Part shown: positions 53,945-63,963 of the stretch, one piece after another | Layout of the letters: every line of letters begins with the position of its first letter | How positions within the stretch are numbered: the stretch's first letter is position 1 | NCBI GenBank assembly: GCA_905182295.1 | Contig: CAJJAZ010000004.1 | Location: 141,854 to 205,853, forward strand | From: an uncultured Flavobacteriaceae bacterium | Lineage (GTDB): Bacteria > Bacteroidota > Bacteroidia > Flavobacteriales > Flavobacteriaceae | Direction: 5' to 3' | Length of the DNA stretch: 64,000 nt | The notes under the pieces: model-generated | The model's input: only the letters and a program-made list of their open reading frames with translations | Told to the model about the DNA's origin: nothing | Database searches by the model: none | Made by a program: the position numbers and the translations under genes

Positions 53945-54859
53945 TTATTGTAAAAACTTATCTGCCACATACACTATTTGTAACAAACTTATATATATCA
54001 CACTGGCTAACATGAGCGCTTTTGCTTCTTTTTGTCCGCCTTTGTCGTATAATCTCAGTGCATAAAGCAACATCACTACACCCATGATTCCAACTATAAT
54101 GGCTGCCGGAATAGAAAGCACCAATAGTCCAGTAACGCCTAAAACAGGGAAGACAGAAATGACCAGCATCCAAAAAGTATACATAATGATCTGAAGTGCT
54201 GTCTTCTTATCCTTCTTGCCTGTTGGAAGCATTTTAAAACCTCCCTTTTGATAGTCGTCGTCTAACAACCAAGCCAATGCCCAAAAATGTGGGAATTGCC
54301 AAAAAAACTGAATCATAAAAAGGGTCCCCGGTTCAATACCGAAGCTATTTGTTTCTGACACCCAACCCAACATAAAAGGAATAGCCCCTGGAATGGCTCC
54401 AACAAAAACAGACAAGGGTGTTAATGTTTTTAGGGGCGTATAAACACTGGTGTATAAGAATATAGATATGGCTCCAAACATCGCTGTTTTAGGACTCAAC
54501 ACATAGAGAGAAACCAATCCTAATACAGTGAGCAGGGTCGCTATAATCAGCGCTGTTTGAGTACTGATCCTATTGGTTGGTAGTGGCCTATTCGCTGTGC
54601 GATTCATCAGTGCATCTAAATCTTTTTCAATGACCTGATTAAAAGCATTTGAGGCACCTACCATGGCATAACCACCGAGAGAAAGCAACAAAATATGTGA
54701 AAAAGAAACAGTTTCTGCCGCTAGCAAATAACCTGCCACTGCGGAAAACACCACACTAATGGCTAGCCGCATCTTTGTAATCTCTTTAAAAACCACTAAA
54801 ACCCCTTGTTTGGGCACGGGTTTATCTTGGGTTTCTAATACAACTTCTCGAGCAGACAT
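53945..54859 (-). CDS. cyoE: Heme O synthase (protoheme IX farnesyltransferase)
   Basis: This is a UbiA-family prenyltransferase of about 304 residues with about nine membrane segments. The first aspartate-rich motif is NAFNQVIEKDLDALMNRT, and a second conserved motif lies around DDDYQKGGFKMLP. It attaches a farnesyl group to protoheme to make heme O, the precursor of heme A for the oxidase. The ATG at 54857-54859 (MSAREVVLET) is preferred over the longer frame to 54925, whose extra 22 residues are cysteine-rich and unlike the family. It is the first gene of the oxidase assembly cluster. Confidence 0.94.
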   Translation of the reverse strand: MSAREVVLETQDKPVPKQGVLVVFKEITKMRLAISVVFSAVAGYLLAAETVSFSHILLLSLGGYAMVGASNAFNQVIEKDLDALMNRTANRPLPTNRISTQTALIIATLLTVLGLVSLYVLSPKTAMFGAISIFLYTSVYTPLKTLTPLSVFVGAIPGAIPFMLGWVSETNSFGIEPGTLFMIQFFWQFPHFWALAWLLDDDYQKGGFKMLPTGKKDKKTALQIIMYTFWMLVISVFPVLGVTGLLVLSIPAAIIVGIMGVVMLLYALRLYDKGGQKEAKALMLASVIYISLLQIVYVADKFLQ

Positions 54860-54963
54860 ATCTATAGGGCAATAAGGGGGCAAAGATACATTGCAAGGGG
54901 TGCATTTGCAATTATTATAACGCATTTATAACACCCAAATTTAAAATGAAGTAGGGATCAAAA

Positions 54964-54991
54964 AAAAATTGCGCCTAAAGGCGCAATTTTT
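54964..54991 (-). terminator. Terminator after the tonB-like gene
   Basis: AAAAATTGCGCC (54964-54975) pairs perfectly with GGCGCAATTTTT (54980-54991) across a 4-nt loop. On the minus strand it continues into eight T, 25 bp past the tonB stop. Confidence 0.88.
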
Positions 54992-55015
54992 GTATATTTT
55001 AGATCTCTATGGAGG

Positions 55016-55732
55016 CTACTGTAATTTAAAAGTAATTGGAATACTAAAAGGCACCCTTACTGGTCTACCTCTTTGTTTTCCTGGGATCATTTTAGGAAGC
55101 TTCTCAATAATTCTAAGCGCTTCTGCTTCTAAATTTTTATCTGGGCCACGGTACCTGATGTTTCCAATAGAACCATCTTTTTGGATGGTGAACATCACAT
55201 TTACCCTACCTTGAACACCCATTTCTTGAGCAATTTCAGGATAACGGAAATTTCTTCTAATATGCTTCTGCATCATCGTGTTAAAACAAGCCCTTACTGC
55301 TGCAGGTCCTTTGCTTTTTTCAGACTCACAACCTGGGAATATAGGCACATCTTCAATCACCGCAAATGGAATAGATAAATCGTCATCAAAATCCTCTTCT
55401 ACAACATCGTCTATCTCAATCACATCTTCTTGAGAAGTCTCTGTAGATTCAATCACGGTTTCTTCTATCTCTTCCTCATCTTCTACAACTTCAATAATTT
55501 CTGGTGCAGCTGGCGGTGGCGGTGGTGGTGGTGTTTTAATCTGTTCCGTCATTGGAACCTCTTCATCTAACTGGTCCTCTACATTTAATGTGAAGTCAAA
55601 GTTATTATCTTCATCATACGTTTTCCACTCCAAAGCTTGCCATGTTAGAAACATAGTTACACAAAGTCCTATGACAAAGTACAGGCCAATGTTTTTGGTT
55701 AAATCTGCTTTGGGATTCTTTTTTGGTTCCAT
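55016..55732 (-). CDS. TonB-family energy transducer
   Basis: This 238-aa protein has one N-terminal membrane segment (NIGLYFVIGLCVTMFLTWQAL), a proline run (TPPPPPPPAAPEI, about residues 67-79), a strongly acidic linker (EEEIEETVIESTETSQEDVI and on) and a C-terminal TonB domain with VQGRVNVMFTIQKDG and the YRGPDKNLEAEALRI segment. TonB couples the proton motive force, through ExbBD, to outer membrane receptors. The linker is acidic instead of the EP/KP-rich type of enterobacteria. No ExbB or ExbD is adjacent. Confidence 0.92.
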   Translation of the reverse strand: MEPKKNPKADLTKNIGLYFVIGLCVTMFLTWQALEWKTYDEDNNFDFTLNVEDQLDEEVPMTEQIKTPPPPPPPAAPEIIEVVEDEEEIEETVIESTETSQEDVIEIDDVVEEDFDDDLSIPFAVIEDVPIFPGCESEKSKGPAAVRACFNTMMQKHIRRNFRYPEIAQEMGVQGRVNVMFTIQKDGSIGNIRYRGPDKNLEAEALRIIEKLPKMIPGKQRGRPVRVPFSIPITFKLQ

Positions 55733-55784
55733 AATAATCGGTTTAGTGATCGCTAATTTAAAACTTTATTTATAAAAAAAACAA

Positions 55785-56174
55785 CTAATTTTTTTCATTT
55801 TCTTGATTGAAGCGCTTAATTAACTCAAACGAAAGCAATACTGCTATCAAAACACCTAGGGTATTGGCTAATCCATCTTGCCATTCGCCAAATCTACCTG
55901 GGACTAAATTTTCTTGAATAACTTCAATGACCGTGCCATAAAAAATATGAAAAAAGGCGCTGACCCAAACAAGCGTATGCATAGAGGCTCGTTTTTCAAA
56001 AAACAAGGCCAAAGAAAATAACCCTTGCAACAGCAAGTAAAATCCAGTGTGGGCTAGCTTGTCAAAGTATGGAATAGGCGGCAAAGATTTCGCTACCATA
56101 GGCGTAAGGCTCAAATAAGTCAAAAGACCTAAAAAACAAAAATACCCTAGCCATAAAAAGATTCTTTTAGGCAC
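55785..56174 (-). CDS. VanZ-family membrane protein
   Basis: This 129-aa protein has four membrane segments and the VanZ-like blocks [16 protein letters not shown] and [19 protein letters not shown]. The family is named after a teicoplanin-resistance protein, but most members have unknown roles. The start is a GTG at 56172-56174 that overlaps the end of gcvH by 8 bp; no other start precedes the first membrane segment. It is likely cotranscribed with sprA and gcvH. Confidence 0.87.
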   Translation of the reverse strand: MPKRIFLWLGYFCFLGLLTYLSLTPMVAKSLPPIPYFDKLAHTGFYLLLQGLFSLALFFEKRASMHTLVWVSAFFHIFYGTVIEVIQENLVPGRFGEWQDGLANTLGVLIAVLLSFELIKRFNQENEKN

Positions 56175-56547
56175 CTATTAACGCTTTGTAATCTAGGTCT
56201 GAAAGCAAATCGTCAATCTCAGAAGCATTTGAAATTTTAAATTTAATCATCCATCCAGCTTCGTAAGGATCTGAATTTACATCCTCAGGAGTGTCTTCCA
56301 AACCTTCATTAAATTCAATGACCTCTCCTGATAAAGGGAGGAATAAATCAGACACGGTTTTTACGGCTTCTACTGTACCAAAAACGGCATCCTTTTCCAG
56401 ACTTTCATCCAAAGTATCTACCTCAACATATACAATGTCTCCCAATTCTGATTGGGCAAAATCTGTAATTCCAACAGTCGCTATATCTCCGTCAATTTTA
56501 ACCCACTCGTGGTCTTTTGTATACTTTAATTCTGCTGGTATATTCAT
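56167..56547 (-). CDS. gcvH: Glycine cleavage system H protein
   Basis: The ATG at 56545-56547 gives 126 residues beginning [17 protein letters not shown], the standard H-protein start; a longer frame to 56583 adds 12 unlikely residues. The lipoyl-lysine is Lys63 in [15 protein letters not shown]. The protein shuttles the aminomethyl group between the P, T and L proteins of glycine cleavage. No other glycine cleavage gene is nearby. It sits between sprA and the VanZ gene, overlapping the latter by 8 bp. Confidence 0.96.
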   Translation of the reverse strand: MNIPAELKYTKDHEWVKIDGDIATVGITDFAQSELGDIVYVEVDTLDESLEKDAVFGTVEAVKTVSDLFLPLSGEVIEFNEGLEDTPEDVNSDPYEAGWMIKFKISNASEIDDLLSDLDYKALIGA

Positions 56548-56620
56548 CTTAAAACGATTAGTTATTTCGCAAATGTAACCCAATTTAAAGCGCCATACAA
56601 GACCCTAAAAGAAGTTTTTA

Positions 56621-59600
56621 TCAATTTCCAAAATTGTACCTCAAACTAATCCCTGTATTGATAAGACTCTGAGGAAAGGCTGTAGATACCGCGTATTTTG
56701 AGAAAGTGAAATCGTAAAAGAAAAGCGCGTTTAAATTCTGACTCAGCGCGTATTCTGCCCTTAGTTTAGCAGACAAGAAATACTGACCAGCACTCACCTG
56801 AGTATTATCCAATTCTAGGTTGCGAATAAGGGTGTAATTGTCTCTAAGACTCAAATCTGCTTTAATATTTAAATCACTCTTTAAGCGTTGTTTAGACCCC
56901 CCTATATTAGTGACAAACTGCACGTCTTTAATTCTGTAGCCCACACCTAAAGTAAATTCTTTTCCTTGAATTTCTGTGAGTAAATTATTATCAAAACTCA
57001 TAGAAAGTGCCCGATCCATTTTCATTTCAAAGAGCATGCTTAAATTATTTTTACTCTCAAAATCAATACGTACTAAAGGATTAAACTCATCATTTAACAC
57101 CAGGTTATTAAAAATATAATCAGGCCTTACATCCAAGGTTTCTGGGTTAAATGTACTGTTCTCTTTTTCTAAATTGGTCGCATAAGAATTCACACTATAG
57201 GCCGCCCTATACCCATGGCTAATTGTAAATCTGGTAAAATGGTCTTTAAACCAATCCAAACGCATGAGTCCAGTATACTTCATATTCCAATTTGGAATAG
57301 GGGTTTTATCAAAAGCAGAAAGGCCCACTTTCTCTGGAGACACCCCTGTGTAAGCAGCAATAAAAGAAGCCAATAGTACCTGTTGACTGGTTTTACCATA
57401 AGATTGCGGAAAACCATTAGTGTCTAGATCTGTTGGCAATTCAGGACGCGCAGCAGACAGCCTGTTGGCAATGGTCAATCTATTTGCCTTAAAAGATTCA
57501 AAGTTCTCAGAAAATTCTTGTGTTCCAGAAGAGAAGAAAGTCTTTATCATCATGGTCGACATACTAAAATTCCCTTGGGTATTTCCCAATAATGACTCGT
57601 AATTAAAAGTAATCGCATCAGGTTGATCAATCCTAAAAGTCTCCCTTAAGTTACTAGTGTACTGTTTGTCCGCAAAGAGGTCAATAGTTAGACCTGGAAT
57701 AGGTTGGGCTGTGGCATTTAATTTAATTTGACTGTTGTGGGTGCTCAAAAACGGTTCATTAAAATTTTTAAAAGTAGTGAGCCACCCCCTCCTCGCAGCA
57801 TTAAATCGCACCTCTGATTGGCTTCCAAAAACAAAACCCATACTAGGCCTATTGGTTCCTAAGAAGCCTATTCGTTGGGTAAAACCAGGCAAAAACTTCC
57901 CGTTATTTTCTAAATAATTAAAGGTCACTCGTTTGACCATAGTGGTCAGGTTGAGGAAAAAATTAGCCGCATCGGCCGGAGGCCTAGAAGTCGTATTGGT
58001 GTCAAAAGGATTCTGAGAACGGCTTGTACTAGTGGCCTTTTTTCTCCCATTCAATCCTAAAAATTGATACAATCGCTGCATACCTAAGCCTGCAGTTACA
58101 TTGTGTGTGTTGGCATTTTGAACCGTATTCATTTCCTCACCGGCCACTTGCCTCAAGGCCTCTCCCCCTCGCTGCCACTCAAAATTGGCCGTATAAGAAT
58201 ACTGGGCGTTAATGAAATTTAAAAAAGGAAATTTTGCGAATGGCAGCTCGTAATTCAACTGTAATTCCTGGACAAATCTATTGGACTCACCATAGTCAAA
58301 AAAACCGTCCCATATGGCGTGATCTTCATTAATACCGCTTTGCTCATTGTCCAATTCATTAAAATAATTTCGCACAATATTGTTAGAAGCCGCTGTTAAA
58401 TTAAGCCGTAGTGATTTGGTCACATTTTGATTAATAGCGTACTGCCAATTAAATAGATAATTGCGCTGTTGTAAGAAAGGCAAAGCCAAAAGATCCTCTC
58501 CGCCACTGCGAACCTCTCTGAATTGCTGCTGGCTAAAAGAGCGGTCAATAGTCGCGTTCACCGAAAAACTGTTAGGCAGAAGATTCAGATTTACATCCTT
58601 TAGCCACTTCCAATACCTACTGGTGAGTATAGAATCTTTTTTGGCGAGCGGCGCCAATACCAAAGGCTTAAAATTGTGGCCGTAAACAAAGCCTGTTTTA
58701 AGCTGCTGGTCTTCTAATTTTTGTATTTCAAAATCCCGATGCTCCGTATGGTTATAGGCATAATTCAAGGTGAAATTATCCAAATTATAAAAGCGCTTGG
58801 GGAGATTTTCCTCAGAGACAGTGTTTTTCCTCACCCCTAACATGCTGAGACTCGTTCGCTTGGTATAGGTCTCTGCTTGCTGCGCTATTACTTTGGCTAT
58901 TTGGCCGTTGGCCGACGCCGCAATGCGGTCCTCCAGCTTTAAATCTTCATAAACAGGATCGAACTCCGGACTGCTTTTGGTTTCAGAAATGCCATAATTT
59001 AAAGGCAATTGTACCCCCCAATCCTCAGGAAATAATTTCCCGACATTAATCTGAGTGACCAAATCATAAGACAAGGCGTCTTCTCTGGCGCGCTCGTTGG
59101 GCATTTGATCTAGGGCCCCAAAACCACTGCTGCTTTTAGCGCCATTGGCTGAAATAGAAACAAGGTCTGCTATATTAGCATCCAAAGCAGCAATGGCTGC
59201 CCAGCCGCCCTGATTGTCTAAGCCAGCAAGGCGCAATTCATTGAACCAAACCTCTGCACGTTGGGCTTTATTAGATACGTTTTTAACCCCTACCATAATA
59301 CCCCTGAGGTTTCCGAGCGAAGGATTTCCTTTGATTCCTATCCTAAGTACTCCCGCTGTTCTGGGCGCCAAAGCGTCTACAGCAATTAAACTACCGCCAA
59401 TATAGTCGTAGTAAGTGAGTTGGTTTAAACTTTGATTCGCAATACCCAAAGATTTAATTTGTGCTAAAATAGCTACTGGAATGTCTAATTCGTTGGCAGA
59501 TGGCCATACTTCTTCTGGACTATTAGCCCCGTGTGGGGTTAAATTTAAAGGCAATTCTACCTGATAGAAATTTTCTGAAAAATCAGTACCCATCCTTAAA

Positions 59601-62600
59601 AAACCAACCATTGGCTGCTCGGCAATAGAGAAATCTGTTTCAACAATTTGTTCTGCATGTATAAACATCTTCAGCCTTTTGTATTGACGAAGGTCAAATT
59701 GAGTGTTTTTAAAAACCCCTCTTGCGTCTTGTGGCGCCAACTGTTTAACGACCAATGACAAGGACTGTTCGTTTTGCCTTATAATGGTGTTGTTGTTATT
59801 GAGCTGCTCTCTAAGCACTCCAGGCGGTAAGGCATACGCAATAGGAACTCTGGTGCTGTTCTCTTCTACATTAACCGTATTCACCTCTAATTGGGTGCCA
59901 ATATCTAGAGGGGTAATTAAAGGGTCTGTTTGTAGCGCACCCTGATACACCCGCCAATCTCCTCTGACCAAATCCAAACTGGCAAAACGCAATAATACTG
60001 GGGCAGAGAAATTGGTCAAATACATGCGAATAAAACTCATTGACCTAAAATCTGCAATCCCTCCTACCGCATTGGTAAAGTTGCTCAGTGGTATCTTGTA
60101 TTGAATCCACCTGGTAGGCAACTGTTGGCCATTGGGTAGTTTAGAACTCAGGCCTTCCTTAATATCTGTCACAAAAGGATCGTTTATATCCGTACCAGGT
60201 TTAATAGTAATTCTATACTCGTAATAACTATTCACGGTATTCATGGTCAAATCCCTATCAATATCTTCCACATCCGGAAGGGTGGTAGACCCCCTCTTGG
60301 TATTGGTCACAGCCACGGGTGCGTTGCCCTGGGGATTGTTGAAATCCAAGTATCGCTCTGGTATGCTTCCCTGCCTATCTAAATAATACCTGAAATTATC
60401 TCCAGCTGGATCCTCTCCAGAATTGTTTGTATATACCTCCCTTTCCTCTTGATCGCTGAGTCCGTCTAGACCAATATCTTGTTGGGTTCGGTGTTGTGCA
60501 TTAGCGTCAAAAGCATAGACCAAAGATTGGGTCGCTGGAACTTTCCCCCAGGAAGAAGGCGCCACAAGAACTTCTTGCCCTTCCAAAGGCAATCCGTTTT
60601 CATATTGCTTGCGACCATCTTTTAAAATATCTTCTGAAATATTCCCGATATTCAACACCAGTTCTCCTCCATCACTCCCCACGCCGTCTAGATAAGGATC
60701 CATGACCCAGAACTGTACGAATTCAATATTGGCTTGTTCGAAATTTGTGGTGGTCAGTGGCCTCATGACCCCCCCCCATTTCTGACTTTCCGAAAGGGCA
60801 TTGTAATTTCCATTATTGTTGTAAGGCCCTTTATTCTCGGGGTAATAAGCCAAATCTAGGGTAGGATTTACTGTCGTTTGCCCTTGGGCAATGTCGGTCT
60901 GAGGAAATACCTCATCAATAAAAATACGCCTACTGGCTTGGGTAGAAATATCGTTATTATTCACCCCAGAGGGACGCTGAAAGGTGTAAAAAATAGGATC
61001 AATGGTATACCAGGCCAATTTACCTCTACCGTAACCATTCCTAAGGTTTTGGGGGTCTTCAGGAGAGGCTCCATATAAATTGACGCCGTCTGGCGCAAAC
61101 TCTAAGGGGGTACTGGCCAGTGACCAGCCCAAAGCGCTTCGAATATCTATCAATGATTGTGCCCCTTCAAAATCATCTAAATAAGTGGTTGTCTCTCCCC
61201 TAAAATCTGCATTTCTTGGGGCTCCAGGAGCTAAAAAGGCGACTTCTCCTCTGAGCGACAGCATAGAAGGCACTTCTGTTTTTACATTGGGCAGATAATT
61301 GGCCCAACGGGTCAGAAATGGAAGTGAGGTAGTTAAATTGGTGTTGAAACCAAAAATGGTGTTGTTTACCGCTTCTGTACCGTAATTAGATTTCTGTGTG
61401 AGTGGGCGTTCATTGAGATTCAATAATGTTCCCCCTAAGGTGAAATTGTCTGAAAACTGGTGCATGACATTCACTCCAGTAAAACGTCTATTCTGTTGGC
61501 CAAACACTGCGTTGTCTTCTACTGAAATTTCAATGGGCACATTAGAGGCCTGTAAACTTGGATCCAACAGCTGAACGGAGCCTGCGGTATAATTCACTGT
61601 GTAATCTAGTCCCTCCTGCAACAACCTTCCACCTGCAGTAACCCTAACAGAACCTCTTGGTACGTTTAATGCTCCAATGGGGATTCCATTAAAACCTTCT
61701 GATTTAAATTGACCTTTTAAAATAAACTTATTCTTCTCTGGTTCTTGCAATGCAGCAGCCTTGGTGCCATTATATAAAGATCTAAACACGTATTTCTTCT
61801 GATGTGCGGTGAAATTTTCTTCTCCCAGAGCGTCGTAATCTCCGCCACCTAAAACCTTAAATAAGTGATTGCCAAAAGGCTCCACTGTGGTGAAAATGAT
61901 ATTCCCGTTTTCTGTGTTTACTGTTTTTCCAGGTAAGAAGTCAAAGAAACCATCACCGCCTTCCTGCACATCTTGATAGGCATTTAACCGGTCTAAATTA
62001 AATACCTCTAATAAAATTCTCTCGTTTAATGGCTTTGGGCTTTGTGGCCAATTTGGGGCATTTTCCACTGCGGCAATATAATTTCTTGGACTGGGATCTG
62101 CATAGATAATGTTAAACCTAAAATCTTCTTGACTCAAAGAATAAGCCCCTACCGGATAAATATTTTTCATCATCAGATCCCAAATAGGATCCTTTACTTG
62201 CGTAATATTGCTTTTCAGCAATTTCACTACTAGGGTATTGTTTATGATGGGTTGATTGGTTGTAGCAATATTATTGGCAGAAACCCCTCCATTGGCAAAC
62301 TCACCCACCTGAAACACTTTCCCTAAGTAAGTGTACTGAAAAGCCACCCCCAAAACCTCATCCGAAGACAATTGCTGGCTCAGTGAAATATACCCCAAAC
62401 TAGGATGAAAAGTAAAATCCCTTTGTTCGTCTAATTTTCTGGCATTTTCCAAAATAGCGTAATCAAAACCTTGATTGGCTTTATAGCCTGGAATATCAAA
62501 ACCTGTCTCTACAGTGGCTATTTCGCGAATATTGTCATTCAAAAACCCACCCCTACTCATATTTTCAGGGTTTAAGGCATTTTTCTCATTCGAAGGTAAC

Positions 62601-63958
62601 AGGCTCGCTTCTGTGGTATTGATAAACCCAGCAGCAGGAACACCCAAACGTCCCATCCTTGTTTTACCTATCGCAGCCTCTCCTAAATCTTGAAGGGCCA
62701 CTACATTTCTAATGTTTTGTGTTTGCTGGGAGCGGTTGGTTACCCAAACCTCTATTCTGGTAATTTGTACCTGGCTATTGACAAAGGGGTAATCTGCTAG
62801 TGCTTGGTTGTATTGGTCTCTAAAAAAATGGGACAAGAAAAAATGCTTGTCCTCTTCATAATCTAATGCTGTTAGGGAGAAGTCAGTAAGGGTTCCGCCA
62901 CCTCGAGCCATCACAGAACTGTTTTGGGAGCGTTGTTCAGAGAGTACTGCAGTAATTTGGGTACGACCAAATTGCAACTGTGTCTTTACCCCAAAAAGAC
63001 TTTGTGCTCCGGTAATTAAACTACTGTTGAGGGGCATATTCACATTACCCACTTCAATATTCCTTAAAATATTGTCTGCGTTTGGATTAAAAAATTGGTC
63101 TTTGGCCGTATTGAGTGCATTAACCGCAGAGGGATCTTCTAGCAGTCCTTGGTTTTGGACAGATTGAGCCAAGCCTCCAACCCTGGTTTGTCCCAAGGTG
63201 TTTTTTGCATTGTCTAACAATTCATCTGGTGCAACACCCACCACATCCTTCACTGTAGGAGGCACGTAGGCAATTTTAATCAGGTTTTGAAAATCAAAGG
63301 TTGCCTGAGTATCATAACTTGCATTCACTGAAAGCCGCTCTCCAATTTTTCCCATGAGATTTAAACTAATCTGCTGCTCAAAATCAAAAGACAAATTGCT
63401 TCTATTTCTGGGAGACAGCGCGGGATTGTCGTTTTTCTGCCATAAAATGCCCATATCTACTCCCACAGATCCTTGGGCGTCAAAGCTAATCTCGTCTCCC
63501 CCAAAAATAGTTTTTAACAAGTCATTTTGCAGGCTAAATGAGGGCAATAGGTTTCTAACAGACAAATCTGTCGCATTTTGGTCTCCGCTCATGGCCGCTA
63601 TCTTCTCCTTGAAATAGGCTTGAATATTTTCTTTTTCTACCATGGCCCAATAGGCCTTTGGAGAAAGCACCAATGGAAGGTCAAATTGGTACCCTGCTAG
63701 GCCACCCACTAACTCATATAACTGAAGGACCTCGTTGTATTGGTATTTGCTTTTCAATGAAGCAGGCAAAGGCAACTGCAAATTTCCTTTGGATTTAAAG
63801 AGGGTGCTGTCTTGAACAGCAATCGTATCTATGGGAGTAAACGGTAGAGATTTTTTTTGAGCAAACAAGCCGTTTGTCTGAAAAAAAAGCAAACAAAAGA
63901 GCCCAAAAAAAATGGGCTTTATTTGTCTAAAATTCTTTTTTAAAAAATGGGTCTTCAA
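56621..63958 (-). CDS. sprA: SprA, type IX secretion outer membrane translocon
   Basis: This 2445-aa protein matches the size and conserved blocks of SprA/Sov, the 36-strand beta-barrel through which type IX cargo crosses the outer membrane. Blocks seen include NLMGKIGERLSVNASYDTQA, DFRGETTTYLDDFEGAQSL, NKAQRAEVWFNELRLAG and the C-terminal ISLRYNFGN. A signal peptide (about residues 1-33, ending LFAQ) is present. The only start upstream of it is a TTG at 63956-63958, just 5 bp beyond the ruvA-like stop, because the open frame contains no ATG before the signal. In Flavobacterium johnsoniae SprA is needed for gliding and for secretion of adhesins and chitinase. It is followed by gcvH. Confidence 0.95.
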   Translation of the reverse strand: MKTHFLKKNFRQIKPIFFGLFCLLFFQTNGLFAQKKSLPFTPIDTIAVQDSTLFKSKGNLQLPLPASLKSKYQYNEVLQLYELVGGLAGYQFDLPLVLSPKAYWAMVEKENIQAYFKEKIAAMSGDQNATDLSVRNLLPSFSLQNDLLKTIFGGDEISFDAQGSVGVDMGILWQKNDNPALSPRNRSNLSFDFEQQISLNLMGKIGERLSVNASYDTQATFDFQNLIKIAYVPPTVKDVVGVAPDELLDNAKNTLGQTRVGGLAQSVQNQGLLEDPSAVNALNTAKDQFFNPNADNILRNIEVGNVNMPLNSSLITGAQSLFGVKTQLQFGRTQITAVLSEQRSQNSSVMARGGGTLTDFSLTALDYEEDKHFFLSHFFRDQYNQALADYPFVNSQVQITRIEVWVTNRSQQTQNIRNVVALQDLGEAAIGKTRMGRLGVPAAGFINTTEASLLPSNEKNALNPENMSRGGFLNDNIREIATVETGFDIPGYKANQGFDYAILENARKLDEQRDFTFHPSLGYISLSQQLSSDEVLGVAFQYTYLGKVFQVGEFANGGVSANNIATTNQPIINNTLVVKLLKSNITQVKDPIWDLMMKNIYPVGAYSLSQEDFRFNIIYADPSPRNYIAAVENAPNWPQSPKPLNERILLEVFNLDRLNAYQDVQEGGDGFFDFLPGKTVNTENGNIIFTTVEPFGNHLFKVLGGGDYDALGEENFTAHQKKYVFRSLYNGTKAAALQEPEKNKFILKGQFKSEGFNGIPIGALNVPRGSVRVTAGGRLLQEGLDYTVNYTAGSVQLLDPSLQASNVPIEISVEDNAVFGQQNRRFTGVNVMHQFSDNFTLGGTLLNLNERPLTQKSNYGTEAVNNTIFGFNTNLTTSLPFLTRWANYLPNVKTEVPSMLSLRGEVAFLAPGAPRNADFRGETTTYLDDFEGAQSLIDIRSALGWSLASTPLEFAPDGVNLYGASPEDPQNLRNGYGRGKLAWYTIDPIFYTFQRPSGVNNNDISTQASRRIFIDEVFPQTDIAQGQTTVNPTLDLAYYPENKGPYNNNGNYNALSESQKWGGVMRPLTTTNFEQANIEFVQFWVMDPYLDGVGSDGGELVLNIGNISEDILKDGRKQYENGLPLEGQEVLVAPSSWGKVPATQSLVYAFDANAQHRTQQDIGLDGLSDQEEREVYTNNSGEDPAGDNFRYYLDRQGSIPERYLDFNNPQGNAPVAVTNTKRGSTTLPDVEDIDRDLTMNTVNSYYEYRITIKPGTDINDPFVTDIKEGLSSKLPNGQQLPTRWIQYKIPLSNFTNAVGGIADFRSMSFIRMYLTNFSAPVLLRFASLDLVRGDWRVYQGALQTDPLITPLDIGTQLEVNTVNVEENSTRVPIAYALPPGVLREQLNNNNTIIRQNEQSLSLVVKQLAPQDARGVFKNTQFDLRQYKRLKMFIHAEQIVETDFSIAEQPMVGFLRMGTDFSENFYQVELPLNLTPHGANSPEEVWPSANELDIPVAILAQIKSLGIANQSLNQLTYYDYIGGSLIAVDALAPRTAGVLRIGIKGNPSLGNLRGIMVGVKNVSNKAQRAEVWFNELRLAGLDNQGGWAAIAALDANIADLVSISANGAKSSSGFGALDQMPNERAREDALSYDLVTQINVGKLFPEDWGVQLPLNYGISETKSSPEFDPVYEDLKLEDRIAASANGQIAKVIAQQAETYTKRTSLSMLGVRKNTVSEENLPKRFYNLDNFTLNYAYNHTEHRDFEIQKLEDQQLKTGFVYGHNFKPLVLAPLAKKDSILTSRYWKWLKDVNLNLLPNSFSVNATIDRSFSQQQFREVRSGGEDLLALPFLQQRNYLFNWQYAINQNVTKSLRLNLTAASNNIVRNYFNELDNEQSGINEDHAIWDGFFDYGESNRFVQELQLNYELPFAKFPFLNFINAQYSYTANFEWQRGGEALRQVAGEEMNTVQNANTHNVTAGLGMQRLYQFLGLNGRKKATSTSRSQNPFDTNTTSRPPADAANFFLNLTTMVKRVTFNYLENNGKFLPGFTQRIGFLGTNRPSMGFVFGSQSEVRFNAARRGWLTTFKNFNEPFLSTHNSQIKLNATAQPIPGLTIDLFADKQYTSNLRETFRIDQPDAITFNYESLLGNTQGNFSMSTMMIKTFFSSGTQEFSENFESFKANRLTIANRLSAARPELPTDLDTNGFPQSYGKTSQQVLLASFIAAYTGVSPEKVGLSAFDKTPIPNWNMKYTGLMRLDWFKDHFTRFTISHGYRAAYSVNSYATNLEKENSTFNPETLDVRPDYIFNNLVLNDEFNPLVRIDFESKNNLSMLFEMKMDRALSMSFDNNLLTEIQGKEFTLGVGYRIKDVQFVTNIGGSKQRLKSDLNIKADLSLRDNYTLIRNLELDNTQVSAGQYFLSAKLRAEYALSQNLNALFFYDFTFSKYAVSTAFPQSLINTGISLRYNFGN

Positions 63959-63963
63959 GAGTG

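Noticed and set aside
54860-54925. Cysteine-rich N-terminal extension of CyoE
   Set aside because: It looked like a metal motif, but it precedes the normal start MSAREVV and has no counterpart in the family.
55500-55531. GGTGGC-type microsatellite
   Set aside because: It encodes the proline run of the TonB-like protein in frame, so it is explained by coding sequence.
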